Assembly (NCBI GenBank): GCA_964465015.1 | Contig: CAYXHP010000013.1 | Coordinates: 1-64,000, forward strand | Length of the DNA: 64,000 nt | From: Humimonas sp964465015 | Lineage (GTDB): Bacteria; Gemmatimonadota; Gemmatimonadetes; Palauibacterales; Palauibacteraceae | Reading direction: 5' to 3' | In this document: positions 43,731 to 51,014 of the stretch, in pieces | Layout of the letters: each line of letters opens with the position of its first letter | Position numbering within the stretch: the stretch's first letter is position 1 | Made by a program: the position numbers and the translations under genes | Notes under the pieces: model-generated | What the model saw: only the letters and a program-made list of their open reading frames with translations | What the model was told of the DNA's origin: nothing | The model's database searches: none

Positions 43731-43952
43731 ATGACCGCGTTCCGAAAGAGCTGCAAGCTGTGCGACCGGGACGTCGAGCGGGTGGACTACAAGAACGCCG
43801 ACCTGCTCCGCCGCTACATTACCGACAGGGGCAAGATCCTGCCGCGCCGGGCCACCGGGGCGTGCTCGCGCCATCAGCACCAGCTGTCGACGGCTATCAA
43901 GCGAGCCCGCTTCCTGGCGCTGATCCCATACATCGAGGGCTACCGCGGCTGA
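43731..43952 (+). CDS. rpsR: 30S ribosomal protein bS18
   Basis: 73 residues, three bases after rpsF. SCKLCDRDV supplies a CxxC pair and a later TGACSRHQ adds another Cys, so this is the zinc-binding (C+) form. RATGACSRHQHQL and IKRARFLALIPY are family signatures. Pairs with bS6 on the 30S platform. Confidence 0.96.
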   Translation: MTAFRKSCKLCDRDVERVDYKNADLLRRYITDRGKILPRRATGACSRHQHQLSTAIKRARFLALIPYIEGYRG

Positions 43953-43971
43953 GCCCAGCGGTCACTCGAGC

Positions 43972-44949
43972 GTGGAGACTCGGGCCGGTCCACCGGTCCG
44001 GGGACGGCATGTGACGTCGAGGGGATGGGCCCTCGTGCGGGCTCTGGCGCTCGCCGTGCTGGTCATGGCCCTGTCGCCGATCGACCCGCTGGTGCTGGTG
44101 TTCGTGCCGCTGGCCCTGGTGCTGCTCGCCTTCCGGTGGGACAGCCTGGCCAGCGTGGCGCTCGCGGCCGCGGCGCTGGCGGTCGCCTTCGCGGGCGTCA
44201 CCCACGGCCCTGCCGACCCGCTCTGGTACGTCGAACGCGCCTGGGCCGTGCTGCTCGGCGGCGCCTTCGTGGCCGTGACCCTGGCGTGGCCCCACAGAGG
44301 CGTGGTCGTGCGGGGGCTGGTGGCCACAGGGACGGCGTTCGCCCTCGTCGCGCTGGCGTCGCTGGTCCATCACGCCCTCCTTTCGGAGATCGATTGGAGG
44401 ATCGGGCGGGACCTGGCGGACAAGGCGGGCGTGATCTCGACGTGGCTCGGGAGTCAGCCGAGCGCCAGGACGCACGAGTTCCAATCGGCCATGTATCGGG
44501 CTCTGGGGTGGGAAGTGAGGCTCTATCCGGGCTCCCTCGCGCTGGCTTCGCTCGCGGCTCTGGGCCTGGGGGCCTACGTGACCTCTCGCCTCGGAGGAGA
44601 GGGGGAGGCTCTGGCGCCGGTGCGTGACTTCCGCTTCAACGACCACCTGGTATGGGTCCTGGTGGTCGGCATGGTGCTCTTCCTGCTGCCGCTCGGAGAC
44701 GTGGCGGCCCGGCTGGGGGAGAACGCGCTCCTGGTCATGGGCGGGCTGTACCTGCTCCGGGGCGCGGGGATACTATTATGGCTGGGCGCCGCGCTGGTCA
44801 GCTCCGTGTGGAGCGGGCTGCTGTGGGGACTGCTGTTCGTGATCCTGTATCCCGTGGGGATCACGATCGCGCTGCTCGTGGGGTTGGGCGATACGTGGCT
44901 GGACCTGCGCCGCCGCCTGGCGCTCCCGCCGGGCACGCGCGGCGAATGA
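43972..44949 (+). CDS. DUF2232-like (YybS) polytopic membrane protein
   Basis: 325 residues, GTG start 19 bases after rpsR; a GTG at codon 14 is an alternative. About eight hydrophobic helices (for example 20-45, 60-80, 86-102, 110-128, 183-203, 226-245, 252-290). Motifs are weak, but a DUF2232 membrane protein between rpsR and rplI is a recurring arrangement, and helix pattern and size fit. Function unknown. C-terminal GDTWLDLRRRL resembles family ends. Confidence 0.78.
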   Translation: METRAGPPVRGRHVTSRGWALVRALALAVLVMALSPIDPLVLVFVPLALVLLAFRWDSLASVALAAAALAVAFAGVTHGPADPLWYVERAWAVLLGGAFVAVTLAWPHRGVVVRGLVATGTAFALVALASLVHHALLSEIDWRIGRDLADKAGVISTWLGSQPSARTHEFQSAMYRALGWEVRLYPGSLALASLAALGLGAYVTSRLGGEGEALAPVRDFRFNDHLVWVLVVGMVLFLLPLGDVAARLGENALLVMGGLYLLRGAGILLWLGAALVSSVWSGLLWGLLFVILYPVGITIALLVGLGDTWLDLRRRLALPPGTRGE

Positions 44950-44955
44950 CGCGAG

Positions 44956-44979
44956 CGCCGGCCGGCCCGACGGCCGGCG
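44956..44979. promoter_or_regulatory. Hairpin in the rplI leader
   Basis: CGCCGGCCG (44956-44964) pairs perfectly with CGGCCGGCG (44971-44979) around a six-base loop, between the DUF2232 gene stop and the rplI ribosome-binding site. Terminator or leader element; the GC-rich sequence makes chance dyads common, so weight is limited. Confidence 0.35.
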
Positions 44980-45009
44980 GCCGACCTGCCGAGACGACGA
45001 GGAAAGAGG

Positions 45010-45459
45010 ATGACCGAGATCATACTTCAGCAGGATATCGAGAACCTGGGCACGGCGGGCGAGATCGTGGACGTGGCCGCCGGCTACGCCCGGAACTACC
45101 TGCTGCCGCGTGGGCTGGCGATCCCGGCTACCGAAGGCAACGTAAAGGGAATCGAGCAGGAACGGCGCCGCCTGGAGCGCGCCCGGTCGCGCGAGCGCGA
45201 CCAGGCCGAGGAGCTGGCCGAGCAGCTGGCGGACCGGTCTCTCAGCTTCTCCGTCAGGGCCGGTGAGGAGGGGCGCCTGTTCGGGTCCGTCACCAGCTCG
45301 GATATTGCCGAGCGGCTCGCCGAGCAGGGGATCGAGGTGGACCGCCATCTGATCGACCTCGAGGAGCCGATCAAGGAGCTGGGCGTCTACCGGGTCGCGG
45401 TCGCTCTTCACGCCGAGGTGCGGCCCGAGCTCAAGGTCTGGGTCGTCGCGGAGGAGTAA
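45010..45459 (+). CDS. rplI: 50S ribosomal protein bL9
   Basis: 149 residues, ATG after GAGGAAAGAGG. N-terminal domain with ILQQDIENLGTAGEIVDV and GYARNYLLPRGLA, long connecting helix (about 45-75, very Glu/Arg rich), C-terminal domain with GRLFGSVTSSDIAERL and IKELGVYRVAVALH. Length typical. Confidence 0.96.
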   Translation: MTEIILQQDIENLGTAGEIVDVAAGYARNYLLPRGLAIPATEGNVKGIEQERRRLERARSRERDQAEELAEQLADRSLSFSVRAGEEGRLFGSVTSSDIAERLAEQGIEVDRHLIDLEEPIKELGVYRVAVALHAEVRPELKVWVVAEE

Positions 45460-45521
45460 GACTTCTCCGAGCGCGGGCGGCGCACCGGCGCCGCCGGGAT
45501 GAACAGGTCGCGGGGGTTCTC

Positions 45522-47363
45522 GTGAGCCCGAGGAGGCCTACGGTCGGCTCGCTGATGCGCCCCGTGCCCGCGGCGCGTATCGCGTACTGTGACGGCGCAC
45601 GGCTCCGGCGGGCGCTCCTGGCCGCGGCCGCCCAGGTGGCCCACGACCGCGGCGAGCTCGACCGGATCAACGTCTTCCCCGTCGCCGACGGCGACACCGG
45701 GACCAACCTGGCCCTCACCCTTCGCTCGGTGGCCGACGCCGTCCGGCCGCTCGAGCACGCCTCTCTCCAGCAGGTGGCAGACGCCGCGGCGCGTGCCAGC
45801 CTTCTGGCCGCCCGCGGCAACTCGGGCCTCATAGTGTCGCACTTCCTGCTCGGCTTCGCGCGACATCTGGGTGGAGCCCGGCGCGCCGATGCGAGCCGGG
45901 TGGCCGATGCGGTGGCGGCGTCGTCGCGCAGCCTGGGCGAGGCGCTCGAGGCGCCGCGCGAGGGCACGATCCTGACGGTGGCTCGCGAGGCCGCCGCCTC
46001 GGCCCTGGACCGCGTGCGGCAGCACGGCGACCTGTACGAATGGCTCCACGAGGTGCGTCGCGAGGCGGCGAAGGTGCTCGAGCGCACCCGTGACATGCTC
46101 CCATCGCTGCGGGAGGCGGGGGTGGTGGACGCCGGTGCTCGTGGGTTCGTCGAGATGCTGGAGGGGGTGACGCGCCTGGTGGACCGCGGTACGGTCGAGA
46201 CGGTGCGAGTCGAGGAGGTCCCGGTCGGGCCGTCGGGGGCGGTGTCTCCGGGGGTGGCGGAGGAGGGAGAGGGGCGCTTCTGCGTCCAGGTGGCCCTCGA
46301 GTCGCTCGATCTGCCGTCCTCGGAGGAGCTTCGGCGCCGCCTCTCGCCGCTCGGCACCTCGCTCATCGTCGTCCGTTCCGGAGACCTGGCGCGGATCCAC
46401 ATCCACGCCGATGAGCCGGCGGCGGTCGACACTCTCCTGGAGCCGCTCGGGACGGTCGCGTCGCGCCGGGTCGAGGACACGCGGACGGGGTGGGTCGGGG
46501 CGGCGGCGCGCACGGTCGCCGTGGTGACCGACTCGTCGGCCGACCTGCCCTCCTCCTGGGTGCGGGAGCAGGGCGTCGAGGTCATCCCGCTCCGGGTGCT
46601 GGTAGGCGACCGGACCTACCTGGATGGCCGCGACCTGGACTCCTCCGACGTGCTGCGCTTCCTCCGCGACCCGACCGGGCCCCGCCCCACGACCTCGCAG
46701 CCGCCGCCGGGCGACTTCGAGGACGCCTACCGCCGCGCCCTGGAGGCTGGAGCCGAGCGGATCCTGGGCATCTTCCTGGGTTCGGCGGTTTCGGGCACGT
46801 TCGGCGCCGCGCGCGCGGCCCTGCGGTCGGTGGGCGAAGGGCGCGGGGTGCTGGTCGATTCGCGCAGCGGCTCGCTCGGCGTGGGACTCCTGGTCGTTCG
46901 CGCCGTCGAGCTCCTCGACCAGGGACTCCCGGTCGAAAGGGTGGCGGAGGAGCTGGAGCGGATCCGAAGCCGATCCGATCTGGTATTCACGGTCGAGAGC
47001 GTGGAATGGCTCCGGCGTTCGGGCCGGCTGGGGGCGGGCAGGGCGTGGATGGCGCGGATGATGGGCATCGTGCCGGTGCTGCACCTGGATGTGGCCGGGA
47101 ACGTGGTTCCCCGCGCGAGGGTACGGGGCCACGAAGCGGCGCGCCGGACGATCTTCGATGCGCTCGACGAGGGACTCGCCGGCGCCCGGCGCTATCGGAT
47201 CGGCGTGGTCCATGCGGGCGTTCCCGATCTGGCCGAATCGCTGGAACGCGAGGTCCGCGAGCGCTACGATCCGGTGGAGACCTACTGCCGACCCATCACC
47301 GCCGTGCTGGCGGCCCACGCCGGCCCCGGCGCTTGGGGCATCGCCTATCAGGTGGAGGATTGA
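45522..47363 (+). CDS. DAK2-DegV fusion (FakA-FakB-type fatty-acid kinase)
   Basis: 613 residues, GTG start; ATG 45555 is an alternative. Residues about 25-215 are the DAK2 kinase domain with INVFPVADGDTGTN (metal-binding Asp) and AARGNSGLI; about 225-330 is the FakA middle/C-terminal region; about 335-613 is a complete DegV/FakB fatty-acid-binding domain with VAVVTDSSADLP, LGSAVSGTFGAA and VDSRSGSLGVGLLV. In Firmicutes FakA (kinase) and FakB (fatty-acid carrier) are separate proteins that make acyl-phosphate from exogenous fatty acids; here both are in one chain. Confidence 0.9.
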   Translation: MSPRRPTVGSLMRPVPAARIAYCDGARLRRALLAAAAQVAHDRGELDRINVFPVADGDTGTNLALTLRSVADAVRPLEHASLQQVADAAARASLLAARGNSGLIVSHFLLGFARHLGGARRADASRVADAVAASSRSLGEALEAPREGTILTVAREAAASALDRVRQHGDLYEWLHEVRREAAKVLERTRDMLPSLREAGVVDAGARGFVEMLEGVTRLVDRGTVETVRVEEVPVGPSGAVSPGVAEEGEGRFCVQVALESLDLPSSEELRRRLSPLGTSLIVVRSGDLARIHIHADEPAAVDTLLEPLGTVASRRVEDTRTGWVGAAARTVAVVTDSSADLPSSWVREQGVEVIPLRVLVGDRTYLDGRDLDSSDVLRFLRDPTGPRPTTSQPPPGDFEDAYRRALEAGAERILGIFLGSAVSGTFGAARAALRSVGEGRGVLVDSRSGSLGVGLLVVRAVELLDQGLPVERVAEELERIRSRSDLVFTVESVEWLRRSGRLGAGRAWMARMMGIVPVLHLDVAGNVVPRARVRGHEAARRTIFDALDEGLAGARRYRIGVVHAGVPDLAESLEREVRERYDPVETYCRPITAVLAAHAGPGAWGIAYQVED

Positions 47364-47429
47364 TCTGCTGCATCCGATGCACGTGACCCTGGCTCGCGAC
47401 CGGGAGCGGCTTCCCGGGCTCGGAGGGGC

Positions 47430-47840
47430 ATGACCGAGGGAGCCGAGTCCACCACCCGAGTCCGGAGCGCGCCGGGCTTCCGACTCGATGACCGGGACAC
47501 GCCATCCGAGCTGGCCATCCTCGCCGAGGCGGCCCTGGAGCGGCACGCGAGGGAGCCGGTCTTCCTGGACCTGCGCGGAATCTCCGACGCCACCGACTTC
47601 TTCTTCATCCTCTCGGGCGATTCCGACGTCCACACGCGTTCCATCGCCGAGAATGTCGTGTCGCGCATGGAGGAGGCGGGTCGGAAGCCGGCCGGGATCG
47701 AGGGACGTGCGAGCGGACGCTGGATCCTGATCGACTACATTGACGTCGTGGTGCACGTCTTCCTGCCACGAGTCCGGGAGTTCTATCGGCTCGAGCAGCT
47801 GTGGGGTGATGCTCCCAGGCTGGCGCTGGAGGAGGGATGA
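47430..47840 (+). CDS. rsfS: Ribosomal silencing factor RsfS
   Basis: 136 residues, ATG start. Binds bL14 and blocks subunit joining when growth stops. Core motifs: PVFLDLRGISDATDFFFILSG, HTRSIAENV, RWILIDYIDVVVHVF and YRLEQLWGDAP. The N-terminal 20 residues precede the domain. Stop overlaps the next ATG (ATGA). Confidence 0.95.
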   Translation: MTEGAESTTRVRSAPGFRLDDRDTPSELAILAEAALERHAREPVFLDLRGISDATDFFFILSGDSDVHTRSIAENVVSRMEEAGRKPAGIEGRASGRWILIDYIDVVVHVFLPRVREFYRLEQLWGDAPRLALEEG

Positions 47841-49537
47841 GGCGAGGGACGCGGGGAGGCGCCGAGGCCGGGGGGACGAGCCACGCGACGTCGGGGAGCG
47901 CGCGGGGACGGTGGCTGCTCACCGCCCTGGCGCTGGCGGCGGCCGCGGGCTGCTCGCGCGGGGGCGGCGGACCCACGGCGCGCACCATGGGGGACACGGG
48001 TGCGTTGCACGGCGTGGCTCTGGTCGTGGGGGCGGAGCTCGGGGACTGGTCCCTGTTGGCTATCCCGAGGGACGGCGGCAAGGCGACGTCGAGGGATGTC
48101 TCCGACCCGACGCACGTCCTGTGGACGGGGACCACCGACCTCCCGGCCTCCCGGGAGGTCCACGTGCTCGAGGGCCCCACCGTGGTCCTGCGGACCGACC
48201 AGGGCGGCGTGTACCGGTACGACCCCAGCATCGACAGCCTCGAGGCCGTGGGACACGTGGGCACCGGCGCTCGCTGGGGCGCCTGGAGCTCGTACGGTAG
48301 CTACGTGGACTCCGCCAGCGGCCGCGTATTGGAGATCGGCCCGGAGGACTCGTGGGAGTTCCGCCTGTCGGGTCGGCCGAGCTGGGCCAGCCCGGTCGAG
48401 GACGGCGGACTCGCCGTCCTCGGGGCCGGGAGCTCGCGCGGCACCGTGTGGCTGGTGAGCCGGGGCGACTCGGCCCCCTCGAGCCGTACGGCCCCGGGAT
48501 TCGGAGCCCCGGGGCTCACGACCGCCTGGGGCAAGCGCGTCGTCCTGAGCGCCCTCGACCGGCGGTCACTCAAGGTCCTCGCGGTGCCATCGCTGACGGA
48601 TGCCGAGGACATCGGGCTGGGAGGCGCGATGTCGGCCGTGGCCGCCTCACCCTCGTCGCACGACATCTACGCGGCCCTGTCGGATCCCCCCCGCGTGGTG
48701 GCCGTGAACCGGTTCACGCGCGACGCGAAGGTGCTGGCCGGGCTGGACGCCGCCGTCACGGACCTGAGGCCCGCGGTCCTGGGAGGGTTCCTGCTCGGCC
48801 GCGCCACCTCCGGGATCGACTGGATCCCGCTGGCCGGAGGCTCGTCCCGCCGGGCGAGGGGGGACTGGCGTGGAGACCTCCCCCTCGGCACCCCGGCCGG
48901 CTTGGTGCTCCTCTCCCGCGGGGACACGTTGCTGGAGTGGCGCCCGCAGGCGGACGCGGACCCGAGGCCCGTGGACGCGCCGGCCGGCGACTGGTGGGCC
49001 GCCGTGCGCTGGAATCCGGCACCGCCGCCCGTCCGTATGACGAGTGTGAGCGGAGACACGACGGGTGCGGCGGACTCGGCGCTGATGGAGCCCCCCGTGG
49101 TGGGAGGGGCACCGGCGCCGACGGACACGGGCACCACCCGGATGGCGGGCCGGCCCGAGGGCGCGGCCACGGACTCCGCTGCGTCGTCGGGCGTGGCCCC
49201 GGTCGCTTCGGCCGGCGGAGCTCGGCCGGACTCGACCCGGCGTGGCCAGGGATCCGAGCTGCATCCCGAGCCCGGCATCTACGCCATCGTGACCTCGGCG
49301 CAGGCCGAGTCGGGGGTCCGGAAGCTGCTGTCCGGACTCTCCGAAGCCGGATATCCGACCGCGCTTCAGCGCTACCTGGACGACGCGGGACAGGCCTGGT
49401 ACCGGGGCATGGTGGGACCCTTCCCGTCCCGCGAGGAGGCCGAGGCCGCCGCCCGACAGCTGCGTCGAGAGCGCTCTCTGAAGGTATGGGTGACCGAGAT
49501 CCGCCCCGGGACCCTGTCGCCGGAGACCTCTCCCTGA
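47837..49537 (+). CDS. SPOR-domain lipoprotein with beta-propeller-like body
   Basis: 566 residues, ATG overlapping rsfS stop. Basic N-terminus, hydrophobic stretch and lipobox AAGC at about residues 36-39. Residues 60-400 contain repeated short strands (GVYRYDPSIDSLEAV, GRVLEIGPED, HDIYAALSDPPRVVAV) that look like propeller blades. A Thr/Pro/Ala-rich linker (400-475) leads to a C-terminal SPOR domain (about 478-552) with YAIVTSAQAESGVRKL and YRGMVGPFPSREEAEA, of the type that binds denuded peptidoglycan at division sites. Likely outer- or inner-membrane anchored, facing the periplasm. Partners unknown. Confidence 0.8.
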   Translation: MRRGTRGGAEAGGTSHATSGSARGRWLLTALALAAAAGCSRGGGGPTARTMGDTGALHGVALVVGAELGDWSLLAIPRDGGKATSRDVSDPTHVLWTGTTDLPASREVHVLEGPTVVLRTDQGGVYRYDPSIDSLEAVGHVGTGARWGAWSSYGSYVDSASGRVLEIGPEDSWEFRLSGRPSWASPVEDGGLAVLGAGSSRGTVWLVSRGDSAPSSRTAPGFGAPGLTTAWGKRVVLSALDRRSLKVLAVPSLTDAEDIGLGGAMSAVAASPSSHDIYAALSDPPRVVAVNRFTRDAKVLAGLDAAVTDLRPAVLGGFLLGRATSGIDWIPLAGGSSRRARGDWRGDLPLGTPAGLVLLSRGDTLLEWRPQADADPRPVDAPAGDWWAAVRWNPAPPPVRMTSVSGDTTGAADSALMEPPVVGGAPAPTDTGTTRMAGRPEGAATDSAASSGVAPVASAGGARPDSTRRGQGSELHPEPGIYAIVTSAQAESGVRKLLSGLSEAGYPTALQRYLDDAGQAWYRGMVGPFPSREEAEAAARQLRRERSLKVWVTEIRPGTLSPETSP

Positions 49538-49544
49538 GGGAGCC

Positions 49545-51014
49545 GTGACGGGCCCGGCGGACGAGGCACGCCCCGGCCTCCTGGAACGCCTCCCCGAGGG
49601 CGGGGCCTTCCTCCTCCTGACCGTGGCGCCCGGGGACGACCCCGACGAAGCCGCCGCGGAGGCCCTCCGGGCGGCGATGAGGGTCGGTTCGGCGCGTCCT
49701 CACACGATGCTGGCCGGCGTCGGACCGCCGGGCGCGGCGCTCGACCGCTGCCTCGAGGCCACGGGTCCGGGCCTCGAGGCGGTCTACCGGGGTGAGGCCA
49801 CGCTGGCCGAGGTGGCGACCCCCGTGCCCGGCGGCCGCCTGGTCTATCTTCCCTCCGGCGTGCAGCGAGAGGAGGAGGACGGGGAGGCCGGGGCGTCCGG
49901 CGACGTCGCCCCGCGGGCCAGGCGTCTGGCGGAGGTCCTGCGCCGGGGACGCGCGACACTGGTCCTTCTCCTGGAGGAGGCGGCGGCGGGGCGCCTGGAG
50001 GCGGAGGGCGACCTGACCCTCTCGGCCGCCGAGGCGGTTCGGCGGCTCGAGGCGGAGGCCGGCCAGCCCGAGGCGCCGCCGACGGACGGCTCGGCGCCGG
50101 CCGCGGGGGCGGAGGGCCGATCGGACAGCGAGACGGCCGGGCCGGGATCCGCCGCGGCCGACCCTGCTGACGGGGGTGCCGACCGCGCCCCGGGGAGCGG
50201 CTGGAGCCGGCGTCGCCGCGGCTCGCCCGCGGGCAGGATCGTCGGGGTCGCTCTCGTGGCGGCGGGCGTGGTGGCCGGGGCCTGGCTGGTCACGCGAGCC
50301 TTCGGGCGCGCCGAGCCGGAGAGCGGCGTTCCCGCCCGCACGACCGCCGGGAGCGGTGGGGGTAGGCCGGCTTCCTCCGACCCGGGCAGAGAGACACATG
50401 GGCCGCATCCGGCGGAGACGCCCGCGGCGGCCGACCGGACGCCAACGGGCGTGGGATCCGGGAACGCCTCGACCGCTCCCGCCAGGGTCGGGCCGACCCT
50501 CGAAGCGCGGGCCGAGCAGGCGCCGGCTCTGCCCTATTCCGTGCTGATCGCGAGCTATTCGACCAAGGACGATGCCGCCCACCGGGCGCAGCGCTGGTCC
50601 GCGGACGACGGCATCCTGTACGTGGTCGCGCCGACGCCCGTCCAGGGCCGGATCTACTACCGCGTCCTCGCGGGTGCGCTCCCCGATCGGGGGAGCGCGT
50701 CCCGGCTCATGGACCGTCTGGTGGCCCTGGGCCGGAAGGAGCAGGCGAGCGCGTGGGACGTGCGGCCCGCCTCGCTCGCCTTCCGATTGGGGGTGCGCGC
50801 CACCAGGCGGGAAGCGGCCGCGCGCGCGGACTCGGCCGCGGCCGAGGGGATTCCGGCCTACGTGCTGCCGGCGGCGGCGGCGGGTGATACCGCGTGGCAG
50901 GTGTACGCCGGGGCGTTCGAGTCCGGGGATGCGGGAGCGGCGCTGGCCCGGATGCTGGCCCGGGCCGGCGAAGACACCACACTGGTGACGAGGCGGGGGA
51001 CGACGGGACGATGA
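49545..51014 (+). CDS. Membrane protein: BY-kinase/ParA-like domain without P-loop, plus SPOR repeats
   Basis: 489 residues, GTG start. Residues about 20-145 follow the pattern of bacterial tyrosine kinase / ParA-like ATPases: FLLLTVAPGDDPDEAAAEAL where the Walker A should be, then GPGLEAVYRGEATLAEV, GRLVYLPSG and ATLVLLLEE. The P-loop Lys and Gly-Lys-Ser/Thr are absent, so it should not bind ATP normally. A disordered linker leads to a transmembrane helix (231-251), a second linker, a SPOR-like domain (about 325-395, YSVLIASYSTKDDAAH) and a second SPOR-like repeat (about 435-485, WQVYAGAFES). The stop overlaps the smc ATG, so expression is coupled. Function unknown. Confidence 0.75.
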   Translation: MTGPADEARPGLLERLPEGGAFLLLTVAPGDDPDEAAAEALRAAMRVGSARPHTMLAGVGPPGAALDRCLEATGPGLEAVYRGEATLAEVATPVPGGRLVYLPSGVQREEEDGEAGASGDVAPRARRLAEVLRRGRATLVLLLEEAAAGRLEAEGDLTLSAAEAVRRLEAEAGQPEAPPTDGSAPAAGAEGRSDSETAGPGSAAADPADGGADRAPGSGWSRRRRGSPAGRIVGVALVAAGVVAGAWLVTRAFGRAEPESGVPARTTAGSGGGRPASSDPGRETHGPHPAETPAAADRTPTGVGSGNASTAPARVGPTLEARAEQAPALPYSVLIASYSTKDDAAHRAQRWSADDGILYVVAPTPVQGRIYYRVLAGALPDRGSASRLMDRLVALGRKEQASAWDVRPASLAFRLGVRATRREAAARADSAAAEGIPAYVLPAAAAGDTAWQVYAGAFESGDAGAALARMLARAGEDTTLVTRRGTTGR

